Source: Spirochaetota bacterium (GTDB lineage: Bacteria; Spirochaetota; UBA4802; UBA5368). From it: a stretch of 56,767 nucleotides of DNA. The DNA lies in contig SCSX01000025.1 of NCBI GenBank assembly GCA_004297825.1, positions 1 to 56,767 of the forward strand, read 5' to 3'. This document shows, piece after piece, positions 27,015 through 36,438 of the stretch (positions within the stretch are counted from its first letter, which is position 1; every line of letters begins with the position of its first letter). Below the pieces are notes generated by a model. It was given only the letters and a program-made list of their open reading frames with translations, was not told the origin of the DNA and made no database searches. Made by a program: the position numbers and the translations under genes.

Positions 27015-28604
27015 CTAAAAAGACGCCTGCCCGGAGATATCCAGGGTATGTCGGACAGGCTCACCGGCGGATAGAAGGTGAAAAGTCCGGATGGAAAATC
27101 GCGCACCGGCGCACGATGCGCTGATGCGGGCCGCGATGACATGCGCACTCCGTTTGAGCATAGTTCCGGGAATGCTCGCGTGCTCCGGGGGCGCGATTAC
27201 GGCGTAGAGGGAATTGCCCGCAGAGACAAGCGCGCGGCAGTAGGCTGCGGTGGCGTTGATTTTTCCAAATTCCGTCCCCAGGGAGGTCGAAACCAGTTTC
27301 GACGTTCGGGCCCCCGATCGGGACTGGACAACCGTCCCCAGGGCGGCTGCCAGCCTGTCAAAGGCCTTGAATTTCAGGCGTGCGTTCAGCTGGCGCTTTC
27401 GGGAGGTCTCGCCGTTTCCCGTCACGGTGAGTACGCGATACGAGAGCTGCGATCCGTCGATGGAGGAGCGTTGCGCCCGGAGAAAAAGTTCTTCCTTGAC
27501 GCTTAAAGGCAAAGCATCGTCCCGGGAATCGGGCTTCAGTTTTTTTTCGGATGAAAGCGAGGTGCCCGCGCTGAAAACCCCGCACGGAAGCGCGCAGTCG
27601 AAAAACCAGGCCCTCTCCGGGAACTGCTCGCCGATCGACGCGCCATAGGGGGCGTAGTACTCCGGAGCGGTATATTTTCTGATTAGTGTGCCCTCAAGGC
27701 GCGGACCCTGGAAGGTAAATCCGCACAGGTACGCATACCCGGTCAGGGTGCGTAGAGGGCCGTCGTCGTTTTCCCGGTCCACGAAACTCACGGCGGGTTC
27801 GAAAAAAAGACCCAGGGAGTCCTCGCGGTACTCGACGAACAGCTCGGAGTTGGAAACCGAACGGGTTCCGGGGCGCCCCGGTGAACCGCTTTCCCTGTCC
27901 CAGAGCAGGCTTCCGCCCTGGGGCCTGCTCATCCTGGTCAGGAGCGATGACGCCTGCACCCGGAGCGAACCGCCCATGACCGCGGAGAAGCCGAATCCGA
28001 TATTTTCGAGGCAGACAGGTTCCGACTTGGCGGCGGTGCGATTCGAGGATCGCACGGTGTCGATCCCGGCATCCGTGCCCCCGGAGAAATAGCCGTCCGC
28101 GTCCAGGAATCTTGTCGCCGATGAAAAAAAGGAATCGAATCGGGCGTGCAATTCGGCATCGCCGGTATCCACGCTTACCGCCGCCCCGTAAAACGCGTAT
28201 TGCGGGTTACCGCTTGTCACGCCAGAAAACGTATCCCGTTCTGTAGAGGAGACGCGCCGTGAAAGATCATCGGGATTGAAGGGGGAGCGTCTCCCGAGGA
28301 CAAGCCCCCCGCCGAAGCGGGCGGTGTAATGGCCGACCATGAGACGACCACCGCTTACCGCGTCGTTCAATGCCAGAAACCAGGTATAGTCGCAGTGTTC
28401 CGCGCCCGCGGAACGGACGAGAGCCGCGTTGAAGGAGCTTTTCTCGCTGAAAAGAAGCCCCGTTTTCAGCCGGTAGAATTCCGATACCGATTCGTCGTAG
28501 TCGACGGCATCGCGGCGGTACTCCGCCTGGAGGGATACCTCCTGCGCAGGCGCAGGCCCCCCGGCGGCGAGCAGCAGCGCGATTAAGGCAAGAGCGTGCC
28601 GCAT
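27015..28604 (-). CDS. Predicted outer-membrane beta-barrel protein (third gene of the lamin-tail/HhH operon)
   Basis: A protein of 529 residues with a signal peptide (MRHALALIALLLAAGGPAPA). The remainder is a long series of amphipathic strands (SLQAEYRRDAVDYDESVSEF, then DYTWFLALNDAVSGGRLMVG), and it ends RHTLDISGQASF with the C-terminal Phe common in barrels. I do not recognise a family. The start overlaps the end of the upstream HhH gene by 22 bp. This tight order (lamin-tail protein, HhH-barrel protein, barrel protein) indicates a single exported complex or pathway. The 128-bp gap upstream of the SRPBCC gene shows no other gene. Confidence 0.78.
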   Translation of the reverse strand: MRHALALIALLLAAGGPAPAQEVSLQAEYRRDAVDYDESVSEFYRLKTGLLFSEKSSFNAALVRSAGAEHCDYTWFLALNDAVSGGRLMVGHYTARFGGGLVLGRRSPFNPDDLSRRVSSTERDTFSGVTSGNPQYAFYGAAVSVDTGDAELHARFDSFFSSATRFLDADGYFSGGTDAGIDTVRSSNRTAAKSEPVCLENIGFGFSAVMGGSLRVQASSLLTRMSRPQGGSLLWDRESGSPGRPGTRSVSNSELFVEYREDSLGLFFEPAVSFVDRENDDGPLRTLTGYAYLCGFTFQGPRLEGTLIRKYTAPEYYAPYGASIGEQFPERAWFFDCALPCGVFSAGTSLSSEKKLKPDSRDDALPLSVKEELFLRAQRSSIDGSQLSYRVLTVTGNGETSRKRQLNARLKFKAFDRLAAALGTVVQSRSGARTSKLVSTSLGTEFGKINATAAYCRALVSAGNSLYAVIAPPEHASIPGTMLKRSAHVIAARISASCAGARFSIRTFHLLSAGEPVRHTLDISGQASF

Positions 28605-29914
28605 CGATCCTTGATCTGTTCGCGGGTTTCTTCGGAGATCTCCTCCATGCGGTCCACCGCGCGCAAAAATTCTTCACGGGGAATGCCGCGCGCCATCTCG
28701 GCAAGACGCAGCGCAGTGGCCGCGGGAACCTCACTTTCGAGCAGACAGTTGAAGAGCCGGCGCACCCCGGCCTGCCGCGTGGCCTCGGCTTCCTGGTGCG
28801 TGCGCTTGAAGAAGGTACGGGCTCGTTTTTCGCCGTCGGCGCCCGTTTCATGATCCGGGACAAGGCCGTACACGTGCGCGAGCAGGGAATCGAGCACCCG
28901 ACCCGATGCGCCCATCTGGACCATCGCTTTACGGCTTACGGGTCCGATAATCCCGCGGTACTTCACGATGCGCGCGGCGAGTTCCGGGCTCGTCAGTGGA
29001 ACCGTTCCGAGCTCCTCCGGCGTGCAGGTGACGATATTGATCCGGGCGCGGGATCCCTTTTCCAGGGAATGCGCAATTGGTGACAGATAATGCATGTGTT
29101 CGAATCCGGGATCGCCGGAGGCGAACGTAAGGCTGACAACATGCGTGGTGCCCAGGTAGGCGTGAAATGCCGCGCCATACGATACGAGCAGCCCGCTCAG
29201 GGAGAGCGTCGCCGCGAAGGCGAAGCTCGAGGTTTCGCGTGAATACCCCGCCCTGAAGCTGAGCGAGCGCATGAGGTTTGCTGTCAGCGCGAGGCTGTTG
29301 ATACTGGAAAACCTTGTGTGCGTGAGGTTCCAGGAAATGCTGGCACCGGGGGCGGGCTTGAGCGAAAGCCCGGCACTCCAGGAAGGATAGGCAATTTCAA
29401 CGTGATCCCTATTAGCGAGCGAGGATATATTGTCCTGAACGAATGCCAGGGTGAGCCAGGTACAGGGTACGACGATTAGTCCCGCGTCGAAATCGGTGAA
29501 TCGCTCCGAAAGGGAGTAATCCGCGGTGTGGATGGTGAGGAACGATTCACGAACGCGCACTCCCGCGCCCATCCAGGAAAATGGCCGGCAGGACGCGGAA
29601 AATCCCGCGCTGTCTTCCCTGTATTCAGGGATACCGAAGGTGGCGAAATCGAGCGTGAACCCGGCGGCCGCGTCCTTCCACGTAAGCGAGGCGCCGCCGG
29701 AGCTCAATCGTTCGAGCATGTAAGGTTTCGCGTAAAAGGAAGTGAACCCCCAGCCGGACGGGAACGCCCCGTATGCGGGGTTGTAGGGATGCGGAAATGT
29801 CCACTCATCGGCGGCGGCGACGGGGTAGGGGAACAGCACCGCCGGGTACAGGGGGGCGCGCTCGAACGCGAGCAGTTGGCCCGTGATTGCCGCATACAGG
29901 ACGAGCGCGGTCAT
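28583..29914 (-). CDS. Exported beta-barrel protein with a ComEA-like helix-hairpin-helix segment
   Basis: A protein of 443 residues. The N-terminus (MTALVLYAAITGQLLAFERA) is a short signal sequence. Residues about 30-285 are strand-rich with many aromatic residues, as in an outer-membrane barrel. At about 293-345 is a ComEA-type HhH unit: RINIVTCTPEELGTVPLTSP then ELAARIVKYRGIIGP. In this class, HhH units bind the DNA backbone without sequence preference. A charged helical tail of about 90 residues ends the protein. Its first codon overlaps the stop of the lamin-tail gene by 4 bp (ATGA). Combination of a barrel and an HhH in one chain is unusual; DNA binding at the cell surface or periplasm is a reasonable inference, not shown. 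Confidence 0.75.
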   Translation of the reverse strand: MTALVLYAAITGQLLAFERAPLYPAVLFPYPVAAADEWTFPHPYNPAYGAFPSGWGFTSFYAKPYMLERLSSGGASLTWKDAAAGFTLDFATFGIPEYREDSAGFSASCRPFSWMGAGVRVRESFLTIHTADYSLSERFTDFDAGLIVVPCTWLTLAFVQDNISSLANRDHVEIAYPSWSAGLSLKPAPGASISWNLTHTRFSSINSLALTANLMRSLSFRAGYSRETSSFAFAATLSLSGLLVSYGAAFHAYLGTTHVVSLTFASGDPGFEHMHYLSPIAHSLEKGSRARINIVTCTPEELGTVPLTSPELAARIVKYRGIIGPVSRKAMVQMGASGRVLDSLLAHVYGLVPDHETGADGEKRARTFFKRTHQEAEATRQAGVRRLFNCLLESEVPAATALRLAEMARGIPREEFLRAVDRMEEISEETREQIKDRCGTLLP

Positions 29915-30942
29915 CTATACCTGCTTATGATTAGGTAAACGGTTTTCGATTCAGTTTTACGTATACGTGCCCCCGTGCATTCGATGGAGCCGATATAGAG
30001 CCCCGTACACGCGCTTCGGCCGCGGCCTCGCAGGTCCCATGCGAGGGTGAACGCCCCGGGGGAGACGCTCTTGTGGAGCGGTGATTCGTACACCAGCAGA
30101 CCCGTCGTCGTGAAAATCCTGAGATGAATACTGCATGGCTCGTACAGGAAGACAGGGATATTTAAACAGGATGATCCGCGCCGGGACGGGAGGGCGGTGA
30201 ATGTCGTCCGTGATACCGTGAAAAGACGCGCCGTCCGCGTACCGGCATTCGCGAACATATTGGGCCTTCCGGGAGTCTGGAACGGTGAGATCGAAAAGTC
30301 CTCTTTTGAATTGGTATCCGCGCCGGGAATACGCGCCAGGCACTGGTGCGGGGCAAGTCCCTGGTTGGGAAGGGGAACAGTGCTTTCACCCACGCTGCCC
30401 TGGCCCAGCTTCCACTGGCCTGCCGATGCAGCGTCCCGCACATAAGATTCCATGACCGCGTTGTACGCCTCGTCCATGATCGAATACGCCATGAAATCGA
30501 CGATGCCGCCGTTCGACGGGCTGTCATCGGTGTCGATCGCAAGGACGCAGTCGGTGTTCCAGAGGCTCCCCGAATAATTGTTGCAATAGACGTCGATGGC
30601 GCCGTTTCCGTTCGTGTCGCCGGTAAAATCGGTCTCGTCGGGGGTGGCGGGGGCGGTGAGATGAACCACGGCGAACCGATCGTCGTACGGGGTCTGCGGC
30701 CTGTCGGCGGCGTAGAGGGTTATCGGGTGCGTGCCGAGCGGCTCGTTCACGCCGTAGTACATGGTGACGTACAGGCCGGAAATATCCATGGATTCGCCGC
30801 GTGCCCCGTCCAGGTACAGTTCGACCCAGTCGCCGCCGGATGTTCCGCACGCGACCTCGTTGATAACGAGCCCCGCGGCGGCCTGTGAGGCGCACGCGGC
30901 GACTGCCATAAGTGATATCAGCCCCCTGAAAAAACAGCGCAT
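29911..30942 (-). CDS. Exported lamin-tail-domain protein with FlgD-like Ig C-terminus
   Basis: A protein of 343 residues with a signal peptide (MRCFFRGLISLMAVAACASQ). Residues about 24-215 are a lamin-tail (LTD) domain, opening with LVINEVACGTSGGDWVELYL and containing GDTNGNGAIDVYC. In bacteria this domain is common in secreted nucleases and surface proteins. The last 90 residues resemble the FlgD Ig-like domain found at the end of many exported proteins (IHLRIFTTTGLLVYESPL, then GLYIGSIECTG). No nuclease motif is visible. It is the first gene of the three-gene minus-strand operon; GGGAGA precedes ATG 30942. The 167 bp upstream, shared with the divergent CPBP gene, must hold the promoter. 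Confidence 0.8.
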   Translation of the reverse strand: MRCFFRGLISLMAVAACASQAAAGLVINEVACGTSGGDWVELYLDGARGESMDISGLYVTMYYGVNEPLGTHPITLYAADRPQTPYDDRFAVVHLTAPATPDETDFTGDTNGNGAIDVYCNNYSGSLWNTDCVLAIDTDDSPSNGGIVDFMAYSIMDEAYNAVMESYVRDAASAGQWKLGQGSVGESTVPLPNQGLAPHQCLARIPGADTNSKEDFSISPFQTPGRPNMFANAGTRTARLFTVSRTTFTALPSRRGSSCLNIPVFLYEPCSIHLRIFTTTGLLVYESPLHKSVSPGAFTLAWDLRGRGRSACTGLYIGSIECTGARIRKTESKTVYLIISRYR

Positions 30943-31109
30943 TCATGTCTCCCGATTCGTGTATCTGACCTGAATACGATCGGGGGGCCGAAATAATGAA
31001 TATTTTTGAATCCGGGTACGATTCGAGGCCGGAGGCGGGATTGCAGGACGGAAAGCGGGTCGAAAAATTATTCCTTGACCGGAGCATTATGATGCCCTAG
31101 ACAAATGAT

Positions 31110-31745
31110 ATGGTAAAGCTGGACAACCGTTATCCGGCACCCAGGCCGCCATTATCGAGACTATTCGCGCTCGCCTGCGTCCTTGTTCTCGGGTACCTCG
31201 GGTTCACGAGGCATTACGTGTCCTTCGCGTACCAGTACGCGCTGTTCGGGCTGGCGGGGCTTTTAATCTGTGTCGCGTTCGACAGTGATCTGCTTACCGC
31301 CCGCCGGCTCCTGGGTTACGAGCGTCCCTTCCGGAAAAGACACGTGCTCCCCGCGGTTACGGCAGGGGCGTGCGTCGTGATCGCGGTGGTGACGAGGCTT
31401 TTTTACGCGCATTCTCCGCTCTACCTCTGGTACCGGCAGTCCTCGATCTCGCCGGTGGAATATTTCATTGTCATCGTGCTGCTCGTTACCGTGATCGAGG
31501 AGATCGTGTTCAGGGGATTCGTCCAGCGCAACCTGTCGGACCTTGTCGGCTCGATGGCGGGATTCGTGATGGCGTCGATCCTGTATGGGTTCTATTTTCT
31601 TCTTTCGGGAAATGGTGGCGCGACCGTTATCTTCGCCCTTGTAGGCGCATTCACGGGTTTTATTTACATGAAAAGCGGTTCCGTCTGGCTTGCCGCGGCG
31701 CTTCGCGCGCCGGTCATGATCCTCGTGTATATTGCGAGCTTTTAA
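31110..31745 (+). CDS. CPBP (CAAX/Abi) family membrane protein, probably inactive
   Basis: An integral membrane protein of 211 residues with five or six helices. The first CPBP motif is present as VTVIEEIVFRGFVQRNLSDL, with the two catalytic Glu and the Arg. The later motifs are not: the usual FxxxH helix reads ASILYGFYFLLSG, and the HxxxN helix reads WLAAALRAPVMILVY, so both zinc or catalytic His positions are replaced. CPBP proteins cleave prenylated proteins or peptides in the membrane; this one may only bind. The ribosome site is weak: GGAG is 26 nt from ATG 31110, so the start is uncertain. It is divergent from the lamin-tail operon. Confidence 0.78.
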   Translation: MVKLDNRYPAPRPPLSRLFALACVLVLGYLGFTRHYVSFAYQYALFGLAGLLICVAFDSDLLTARRLLGYERPFRKRHVLPAVTAGACVVIAVVTRLFYAHSPLYLWYRQSSISPVEYFIVIVLLVTVIEEIVFRGFVQRNLSDLVGSMAGFVMASILYGFYFLLSGNGGATVIFALVGAFTGFIYMKSGSVWLAAALRAPVMILVYIASF

Positions 31746-31772
31746 GCCCGCCTTTTCGCCGGAAAAATCCCG

Positions 31773-32675
31773 TCAATCCTTCAAGTGCACCGCGTGAGGC
31801 TTTCTCAGGGAAAGATTGTAAAATTCGACATCCGGGTATCCGAATGCGACTGCCGCGTGCACGCGGTGCGCATCGGGGATGCCCAGGTATCGGCGCAATT
31901 TTCCCGAGGTATTGATGGCCTCCGACGCGTACCCGATAAAGCAGCTTCCCAGGGCGAGCGCATGCGCGAGCAGCGTCATGTTGTAAGAGGCGTACTGGGC
32001 GTCGAAATGTGGCATGCTCCCCTCCCCGTCACTGTGCACGAGGATGAGCGCGGCCGCCCCGTAGAAGAGCGGGTCTTTCCCCTGGTTCGATTCCACGAGC
32101 CTCCTCGCAACGCTTTCGTAGTTGTTCCGATAATACCGTACGAGTTTCATGCCCAGGAAGGGAACGGCGCCCCACCGCACGAGGGGATTTCTCACCAGGG
32201 CGTTCAACCCGGCGAAGAAATTGCCGATTTCCTGCGCGAGCCCGTAGACGCGCTCCCTGGTCGGGAGCACCGTATACTGCCAGTTTTGCGTGTTGCTGCC
32301 CGAGGGCGCGGTGATCGCGAATTCGACGAGATCGAGAAGCGTGCGCTGTGGAACAGGCTTGTCCATGAAGCGCCTGGTGCTCCTGCGGGAGCGCGCGAAG
32401 TTGACCAGGAGACCCGGTTCGATCTTTCCCGGCTTCACCACCCGCTCTTTGTAGGGGAATGATTTGTAAACCGGCTTCCTGAGCGCACCCTGGAAATCTA
32501 TCGCGCCGAATTTGCAGACGTCGTGGCAATGCGCGCAGAGTATGCATTCCTCCCCTGTCGTCCCGACTCCGCCGGCCGCCATGGCAAGCACGCCCCTGGG
32601 GCATACCTTGACGCAGCGCCCGCACCGCGTGCATTTTTCCGTAATTATATCGGGACCGAATGTCCGAAGTGCCAT
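31773..32675 (-). CDS. Nitroreductase with N-terminal 2x[4Fe-4S] ferredoxin domain
   Basis: A protein of 300 residues. Two 4Fe-4S motifs open it: CTRCGRCVKVCP (about 15-26) and CILCAHCHDVCK (about 44-55). A nitroreductase-fold FMN domain follows from about 85, with RSRRSTRRFMDKPVP as the FMN-binding start and TAPSGSNTQNWQ. This ferredoxin-nitroreductase fusion is common in anaerobes and reduces quinones, nitro groups or flavins with electrons from ferredoxin. The physiological substrate is not known. AGGGGG lies 9 nt before ATG 32675. It is convergent with the CPBP gene (27-bp gap) and divergent from the HEAT-like gene. Confidence 0.92.
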   Translation of the reverse strand: MALRTFGPDIITEKCTRCGRCVKVCPRGVLAMAAGGVGTTGEECILCAHCHDVCKFGAIDFQGALRKPVYKSFPYKERVVKPGKIEPGLLVNFARSRRSTRRFMDKPVPQRTLLDLVEFAITAPSGSNTQNWQYTVLPTRERVYGLAQEIGNFFAGLNALVRNPLVRWGAVPFLGMKLVRYYRNNYESVARRLVESNQGKDPLFYGAAALILVHSDGEGSMPHFDAQYASYNMTLLAHALALGSCFIGYASEAINTSGKLRRYLGIPDAHRVHAAVAFGYPDVEFYNLSLRKPHAVHLKD

Positions 32676-32840
32676 GGAAGTATTCCCCCTGTTTCAAGAG
32701 TTCAAGCTGCGCCTGAATGACGCTCAGTGAAGATGAGCCGCCGGGGAGCCGGGATGTCAAGCCTTTCGCCCTGCGAAAATCGCCGAAAAAAGCCTCGACA
32801 GAACGGTACCCTGTTTTATCAATAGCCAGGAAGCGGGAAT

Positions 32841-33962
32841 ATGCGCGGAAAAGAAAAACTGATCCCGGGAAGCGAAATCGAGGCCTTCGCGCGACGATGC
32901 GCCGAGGATTTCCGTTCGTGCGAGGACCCGGTCCGGGCCCTGGAACTGCTCGCGGAGCGCGCGGAGAGCGAGTTGGGCGAATACCTGAGCACCTCCATGA
33001 TCGCGGACCCGGATGAAATATCCATGGCGTTCGTGGAGCTCCTGGACCAGGTAATATTCCAGGCCGGGGAGCGCCGCGTCCGCGGGAGCGAGCCGGGCGA
33101 GGAGTATGTGCTGCAAGATCTCTATTCGAGGGCCGAGATTTTCCTGGACGCCTACGAGGGCGCCGAGGTTTACAGGAAAAACCTCGCCGGACGGATCCTG
33201 CTCCACGACGACACCCTCGTCATCCAGAGCCTGCGGCTCCGCGATCTCGTGCCTTTTCTTATCAGCGAATTTTTCGAGCAGCCGCACCTGAGAATCGCCA
33301 TCATGCGCGCACTGGTCTATTTCCCCAACGAGGAGCTGCTCAACTTCTTTTACGAGGTGTCGCGCAACGAGTACGATCCGGAGCTGAAGATCCTCGCGCT
33401 CATTGGCCTGAAGCGCAACGAATCGGTGTTCTACGGGTGGAAGAGGCTGGCGGAATCGAACGGCGAATGGTACCGCGGTCTTGTGGCGCACGCGTCCTCG
33501 TGCGAAGGAAACTGCGCGCACCCCGACGAGGAAGGGGACGACCCCCACCTGTTATTGTATCAGACCATATGCCTCGAGCTGTCGCTTGCCGGCGGGGCGG
33601 ACGCGATGAAATTCCGCCGATTCTACGGGGTGCTCAACGGGATCGCGCGCCAGAATTTCGAAACCTATCCCTACCGGAGCACGATACTGGATTCCCTTTC
33701 CCGGACGCTCAACCGCGTGGGCGGCGAGGCGCTCATGGAATTCCTGTCCGCGGGCGGCGAGATGAAATCGTTCATTCACCTGCTTGACTGCGTGCCGGTC
33801 GAGGTGTTCGACAGGGTATTGCCCGTAATCGAGTCGATGGAGGACAGGTTCGCCTCGATCCTTGGACGCATGGCCGAGCGCGGGGAACTGCGCATGGATT
33901 ATGCCGCATCGCGCCTGACCGCGCACCTCCTGCCCGCCGGGCTTACGGGGCGCGTGGTCTGA
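32841..33962 (+). CDS. Cytosolic protein of unknown function with HEAT-like helical repeats
   Basis: A protein of 373 residues, not recognised. It has no signal peptide or membrane segment. It is almost wholly helical and acidic, with repeated helix pairs reminiscent of HEAT repeats (LRIAIMRALVYFPNEELLNF, then DPELKILALIGLKRNESVF). One small cysteine cluster occurs in the middle (HASSCEGNCAHPDEEGDD) and could bind a metal. The ribosome site AGGAAG stands 8 nt before ATG 32841. The thiolase follows after 91 bp and may share its transcript, though no functional link is visible. Confidence 0.78.
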   Translation: MRGKEKLIPGSEIEAFARRCAEDFRSCEDPVRALELLAERAESELGEYLSTSMIADPDEISMAFVELLDQVIFQAGERRVRGSEPGEEYVLQDLYSRAEIFLDAYEGAEVYRKNLAGRILLHDDTLVIQSLRLRDLVPFLISEFFEQPHLRIAIMRALVYFPNEELLNFFYEVSRNEYDPELKILALIGLKRNESVFYGWKRLAESNGEWYRGLVAHASSCEGNCAHPDEEGDDPHLLLYQTICLELSLAGGADAMKFRRFYGVLNGIARQNFETYPYRSTILDSLSRTLNRVGGEALMEFLSAGGEMKSFIHLLDCVPVEVFDRVLPVIESMEDRFASILGRMAERGELRMDYAASRLTAHLLPAGLTGRVV

Positions 33963-34053
33963 TACCCGGGTATTAATGCTTTACAAATAATGTTGCCGTA
34001 TAATCATGATCCCGTAAATTTGGACTGGAATCCAGCATTGAAGGAGAGCGCAT

Positions 34054-35229
34054 ATGAGAGAGGTGGTGATCGCTTCCGCTGCAAGAACGCCGGTGGGCGC
34101 TTTTGGGGGCACCCTGAAGGATATAGCCGCGGTCAAACTGGGCACGCTTGTGGTGAAGGAGGCTTTGAAGAGGGCGAAGATAGAGGCCGGCCAGGTCGAT
34201 AACCTGGTGATGGGAAACGTTCTCCAGGCGGCGCTGGGACAGAACCCGGCACGCCAGGTGCTTATACATGCGGGCATCCCCCAGGAGGTTCCCGCAATGA
34301 CCATTAACAAGGTGTGCGCATCCGGACTCAGGTCCGTGTCGCTCGCGGCGCAGATGATCAAGGCCGGGGATGCCGACGTCGTGGTCGCCGGGGGTTTCGA
34401 GAACATGAGCGCGGCCCCCTACGTGCTCCCGAACGCGCGCTGGGGATACCGGATGGGTGAGGCTCCCTTCGTGGACGTCATGATCAAGGACGGCCTGTGG
34501 GACGCGTTCAACCAGTACCACATGGGGATCACCGCGGAAAACGTCGCCGAGCGCTGGAAGCTCACCCGCGAGGAACTGGACCGGTTCTCGTGCGAAAGCC
34601 AGCAGAAGGCGGAGAACGCCGTCAAGTCCGGCCGCTTCAAGGACGAGATCATAGGCGTGGAAATATCCTCGAAAAAAGGGACCGTCGTATTCGATACCGA
34701 CGAGTATCCCAAGTTCGGAACGACCATGGAGACGCTTGCGAAATTAAAGCCGGCCTTTAAGTCGACCGGCGTGGTCACGGCGGGAAACGCATCGGGCATT
34801 AACGACGGCGCGGGCGCCATCATCGTCATGTCGGCCGACAAGGCGAAGCAGTTGGGCGTTACGCCGCTCGCGCGGATCGCGTCCTATGCGTCGGCGGGAG
34901 TCGATCCGGCGATCATGGGAACGGGACCCATTCCCGCGAGCCGGAAGGCCCTTGAAAAGGCCGGATGGAAGCCGTCCGATCTCGACCTCGTGGAGGCGAA
35001 CGAGGCGTTTGCGTCGCAGGCGATCGTGGTGAACCGCGAGCTTGGCTGGGACACGACGAAGGTGAACGTGAACGGCGGCGCGATCGCGATTGGCCATCCC
35101 ATAGGAGCATCGGGCGCGCGCATTTTCATCACCCTGCTGCATGAGATGAAGAAGCGCGGCGCGAAGAAGGGCCTCGCGACGCTGTGTATCGGCGGCGGCC
35201 AGGGATGCGCGATCTGCATCGAGATGTAG
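34054..35229 (+). CDS. Acetyl-CoA C-acetyltransferase (thiolase)
   Basis: A thiolase of 391 residues, the usual length. It condenses two acetyl-CoA to acetoacetyl-CoA or runs the reverse reaction, in the cytosol. The acylated Cys is in [12 protein letters not shown] (about residue 89). The catalytic His is in [17 protein letters not shown] (about 347), and the second Cys in [10 protein letters not shown] (about 377). The start [20 protein letters not shown] is classical and follows GAAGGAG at good spacing. No other beta-oxidation or ketone-body gene is adjacent, so the direction of flux is unclear. A terminator follows at 35275. I do not assign atoB or phaA because nothing here separates them. 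Confidence 0.95.
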   Translation: MREVVIASAARTPVGAFGGTLKDIAAVKLGTLVVKEALKRAKIEAGQVDNLVMGNVLQAALGQNPARQVLIHAGIPQEVPAMTINKVCASGLRSVSLAAQMIKAGDADVVVAGGFENMSAAPYVLPNARWGYRMGEAPFVDVMIKDGLWDAFNQYHMGITAENVAERWKLTREELDRFSCESQQKAENAVKSGRFKDEIIGVEISSKKGTVVFDTDEYPKFGTTMETLAKLKPAFKSTGVVTAGNASGINDGAGAIIVMSADKAKQLGVTPLARIASYASAGVDPAIMGTGPIPASRKALEKAGWKPSDLDLVEANEAFASQAIVVNRELGWDTTKVNVNGGAIAIGHPIGASGARIFITLLHEMKKRGAKKGLATLCIGGGQGCAICIEM

Positions 35230-35274
35230 GCTCCCCGCGCCCCCTGAAGGGGCAAGGATTCGATTGAAAGAAGG

Positions 35275-35302
35275 AAAGCCCCGTTCGAGAGAGCGGGGCT
35301 TT
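35275..35302 (+). terminator. Intrinsic terminator after thiolase
   Basis: AAAGCCCCG (35275-35283) pairs with CGGGGCTTT (35294-35302), 45 nt after the thiolase stop. It separates that gene from selD. Confidence 0.8.
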
Positions 35303-35370
35303 GCATATGCGTATCGGCCCCCGGCGAATAAAAACCTTGCAAAAACCCGCGCTCAGGCTAGATTAACGAC

Positions 35371-36438
35371 ATGGAAGATGTGTGTAAAATAACGCCGCTG
35401 GATACCCAGCGCCTGACGGAATCCGTCAAGGGAGCCGGGTGAGCGTCCAAGATCGGGCCGGCGGAGCTGGCCCAGGTGATGAAGGGGCTCGATATTCGCT
35501 ACGACCGCAACGTGATCGTCGGCTTCGATCATAACGACGACGCGGGGGTCTACCGCCTCACCGACGAGATCGCGCTCATCCAGACGCTCGATTTTTTCAC
35601 GCCCATCGTGGACGACCCGTTCGTATTCGGCCAGATCGCGGCCGCGAACGGGCTGTCCGACGTATATGCCATGGGCGGGAAACCGCTGACCGCGCTGAAC
35701 ATCCTCTGTTTCCCCACGCGAAAATTCAGCATGAAGGTGATGGGCAGGGTGCTCGAAGGCGGGCTCGATATGCTCAGGAAGGCGGGTGTCCAGCTCCTGG
35801 GCGGCCACAGCGTGGACGACGACGAGCTTAAGTACGGCGTATCGGTGACGGGCGTCGTGCACCCGGAGCGGGTTCTCACGAACAGGGGGCTGCGGGACGG
35901 TGACGCGCTCGTGCTCACGAAGCCGCTGGGGACGGGGATTATCGGCACCGTGATAAAGGGCATGCCCGTGGAACCGGGCGAGATGGACGCGTTCGTTTCG
36001 TCGATGACGGCCCTGAACGCACGGGCCGCGGAGATCGCGCGGGATTTCGAAATCCACGCCTGTACGGACGTCACGGGTTTCGGGCTCGCGGGGCATCTTC
36101 TCGAGATGTGCGGCGACGACGGCGTCGAGGTTTCGATAGACGCGTCCGCGCTGCCGCTCCTTCCCGGCGCGGCGAAATACGCGGATATGGGGATGATACC
36201 GGGCGGCCTTTACCGGAACCGCGATTTCGCGGGGGAGAGGGTGTCCATCGGCAAGACGGTGCCGCGCGCGGTCGCCGACCTCGTGTTCGACCCCCAGACC
36301 TCGGGCGGCCTCATGCTCGCGCTGCCGGCTGATGAAGCAGAATCGCTGGCCCGCGCGCTCGTGGCGGGAGGCGTGCCGGACGCGCGCGTGATTGGACGGG
36401 TCGCAAAGGCCCCGAAGCAAAGGGTTATTATCGCATAG
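35371..36438 (+). CDS. selD: Selenophosphate synthetase SelD, selenocysteine-containing (in-frame TGA)
   Basis: Makes selenophosphate from selenide and ATP for selenocysteine and 2-selenouridine. ATG 35371 starts MEDVCKITPLDTQRLTES, then GAG, TGA (35440-35442) and ASKIGPAEL. In SelD the catalytic position is Cys or Sec in the G(C/U)ASK motif, so the TGA is read as Sec24. With it the protein is 355 residues, the family length; starting after the TGA would lose the active-site Lys and Gly-rich loop. Further motifs are present: GGHSVDDDELKYG and TDVTGFGLAGHL. A stable hairpin just after the TGA fits a bacterial SECIS. MnmH, which uses the product, is at 52847-53875. PyrK follows after 65 bp. Confidence 0.93.
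35440..35473 (+). promoter_or_regulatory. UGA codon and probable bacterial SECIS hairpin in selD
   Basis: After the TGA, GGGCCGGC (35455-35462) pairs with GCTGGCCC (35466-35473), one pair being G-T, around the apical loop GGA. About 20 nt separate the UGA from the loop, within the usual 16-37 nt, and G stands first in the loop as in known bSECIS elements. SelB would bind it to deliver Sec-tRNA; selA, selB and selC are outside the window. Confidence 0.7.

Noticed and set aside
35430-35445. Frameshift or nonsense mutation in selD
   Set aside because: The TGA falls exactly at the known Cys/Sec position, the frame continues unchanged and a SECIS-like hairpin follows, so recoding is the better explanation.
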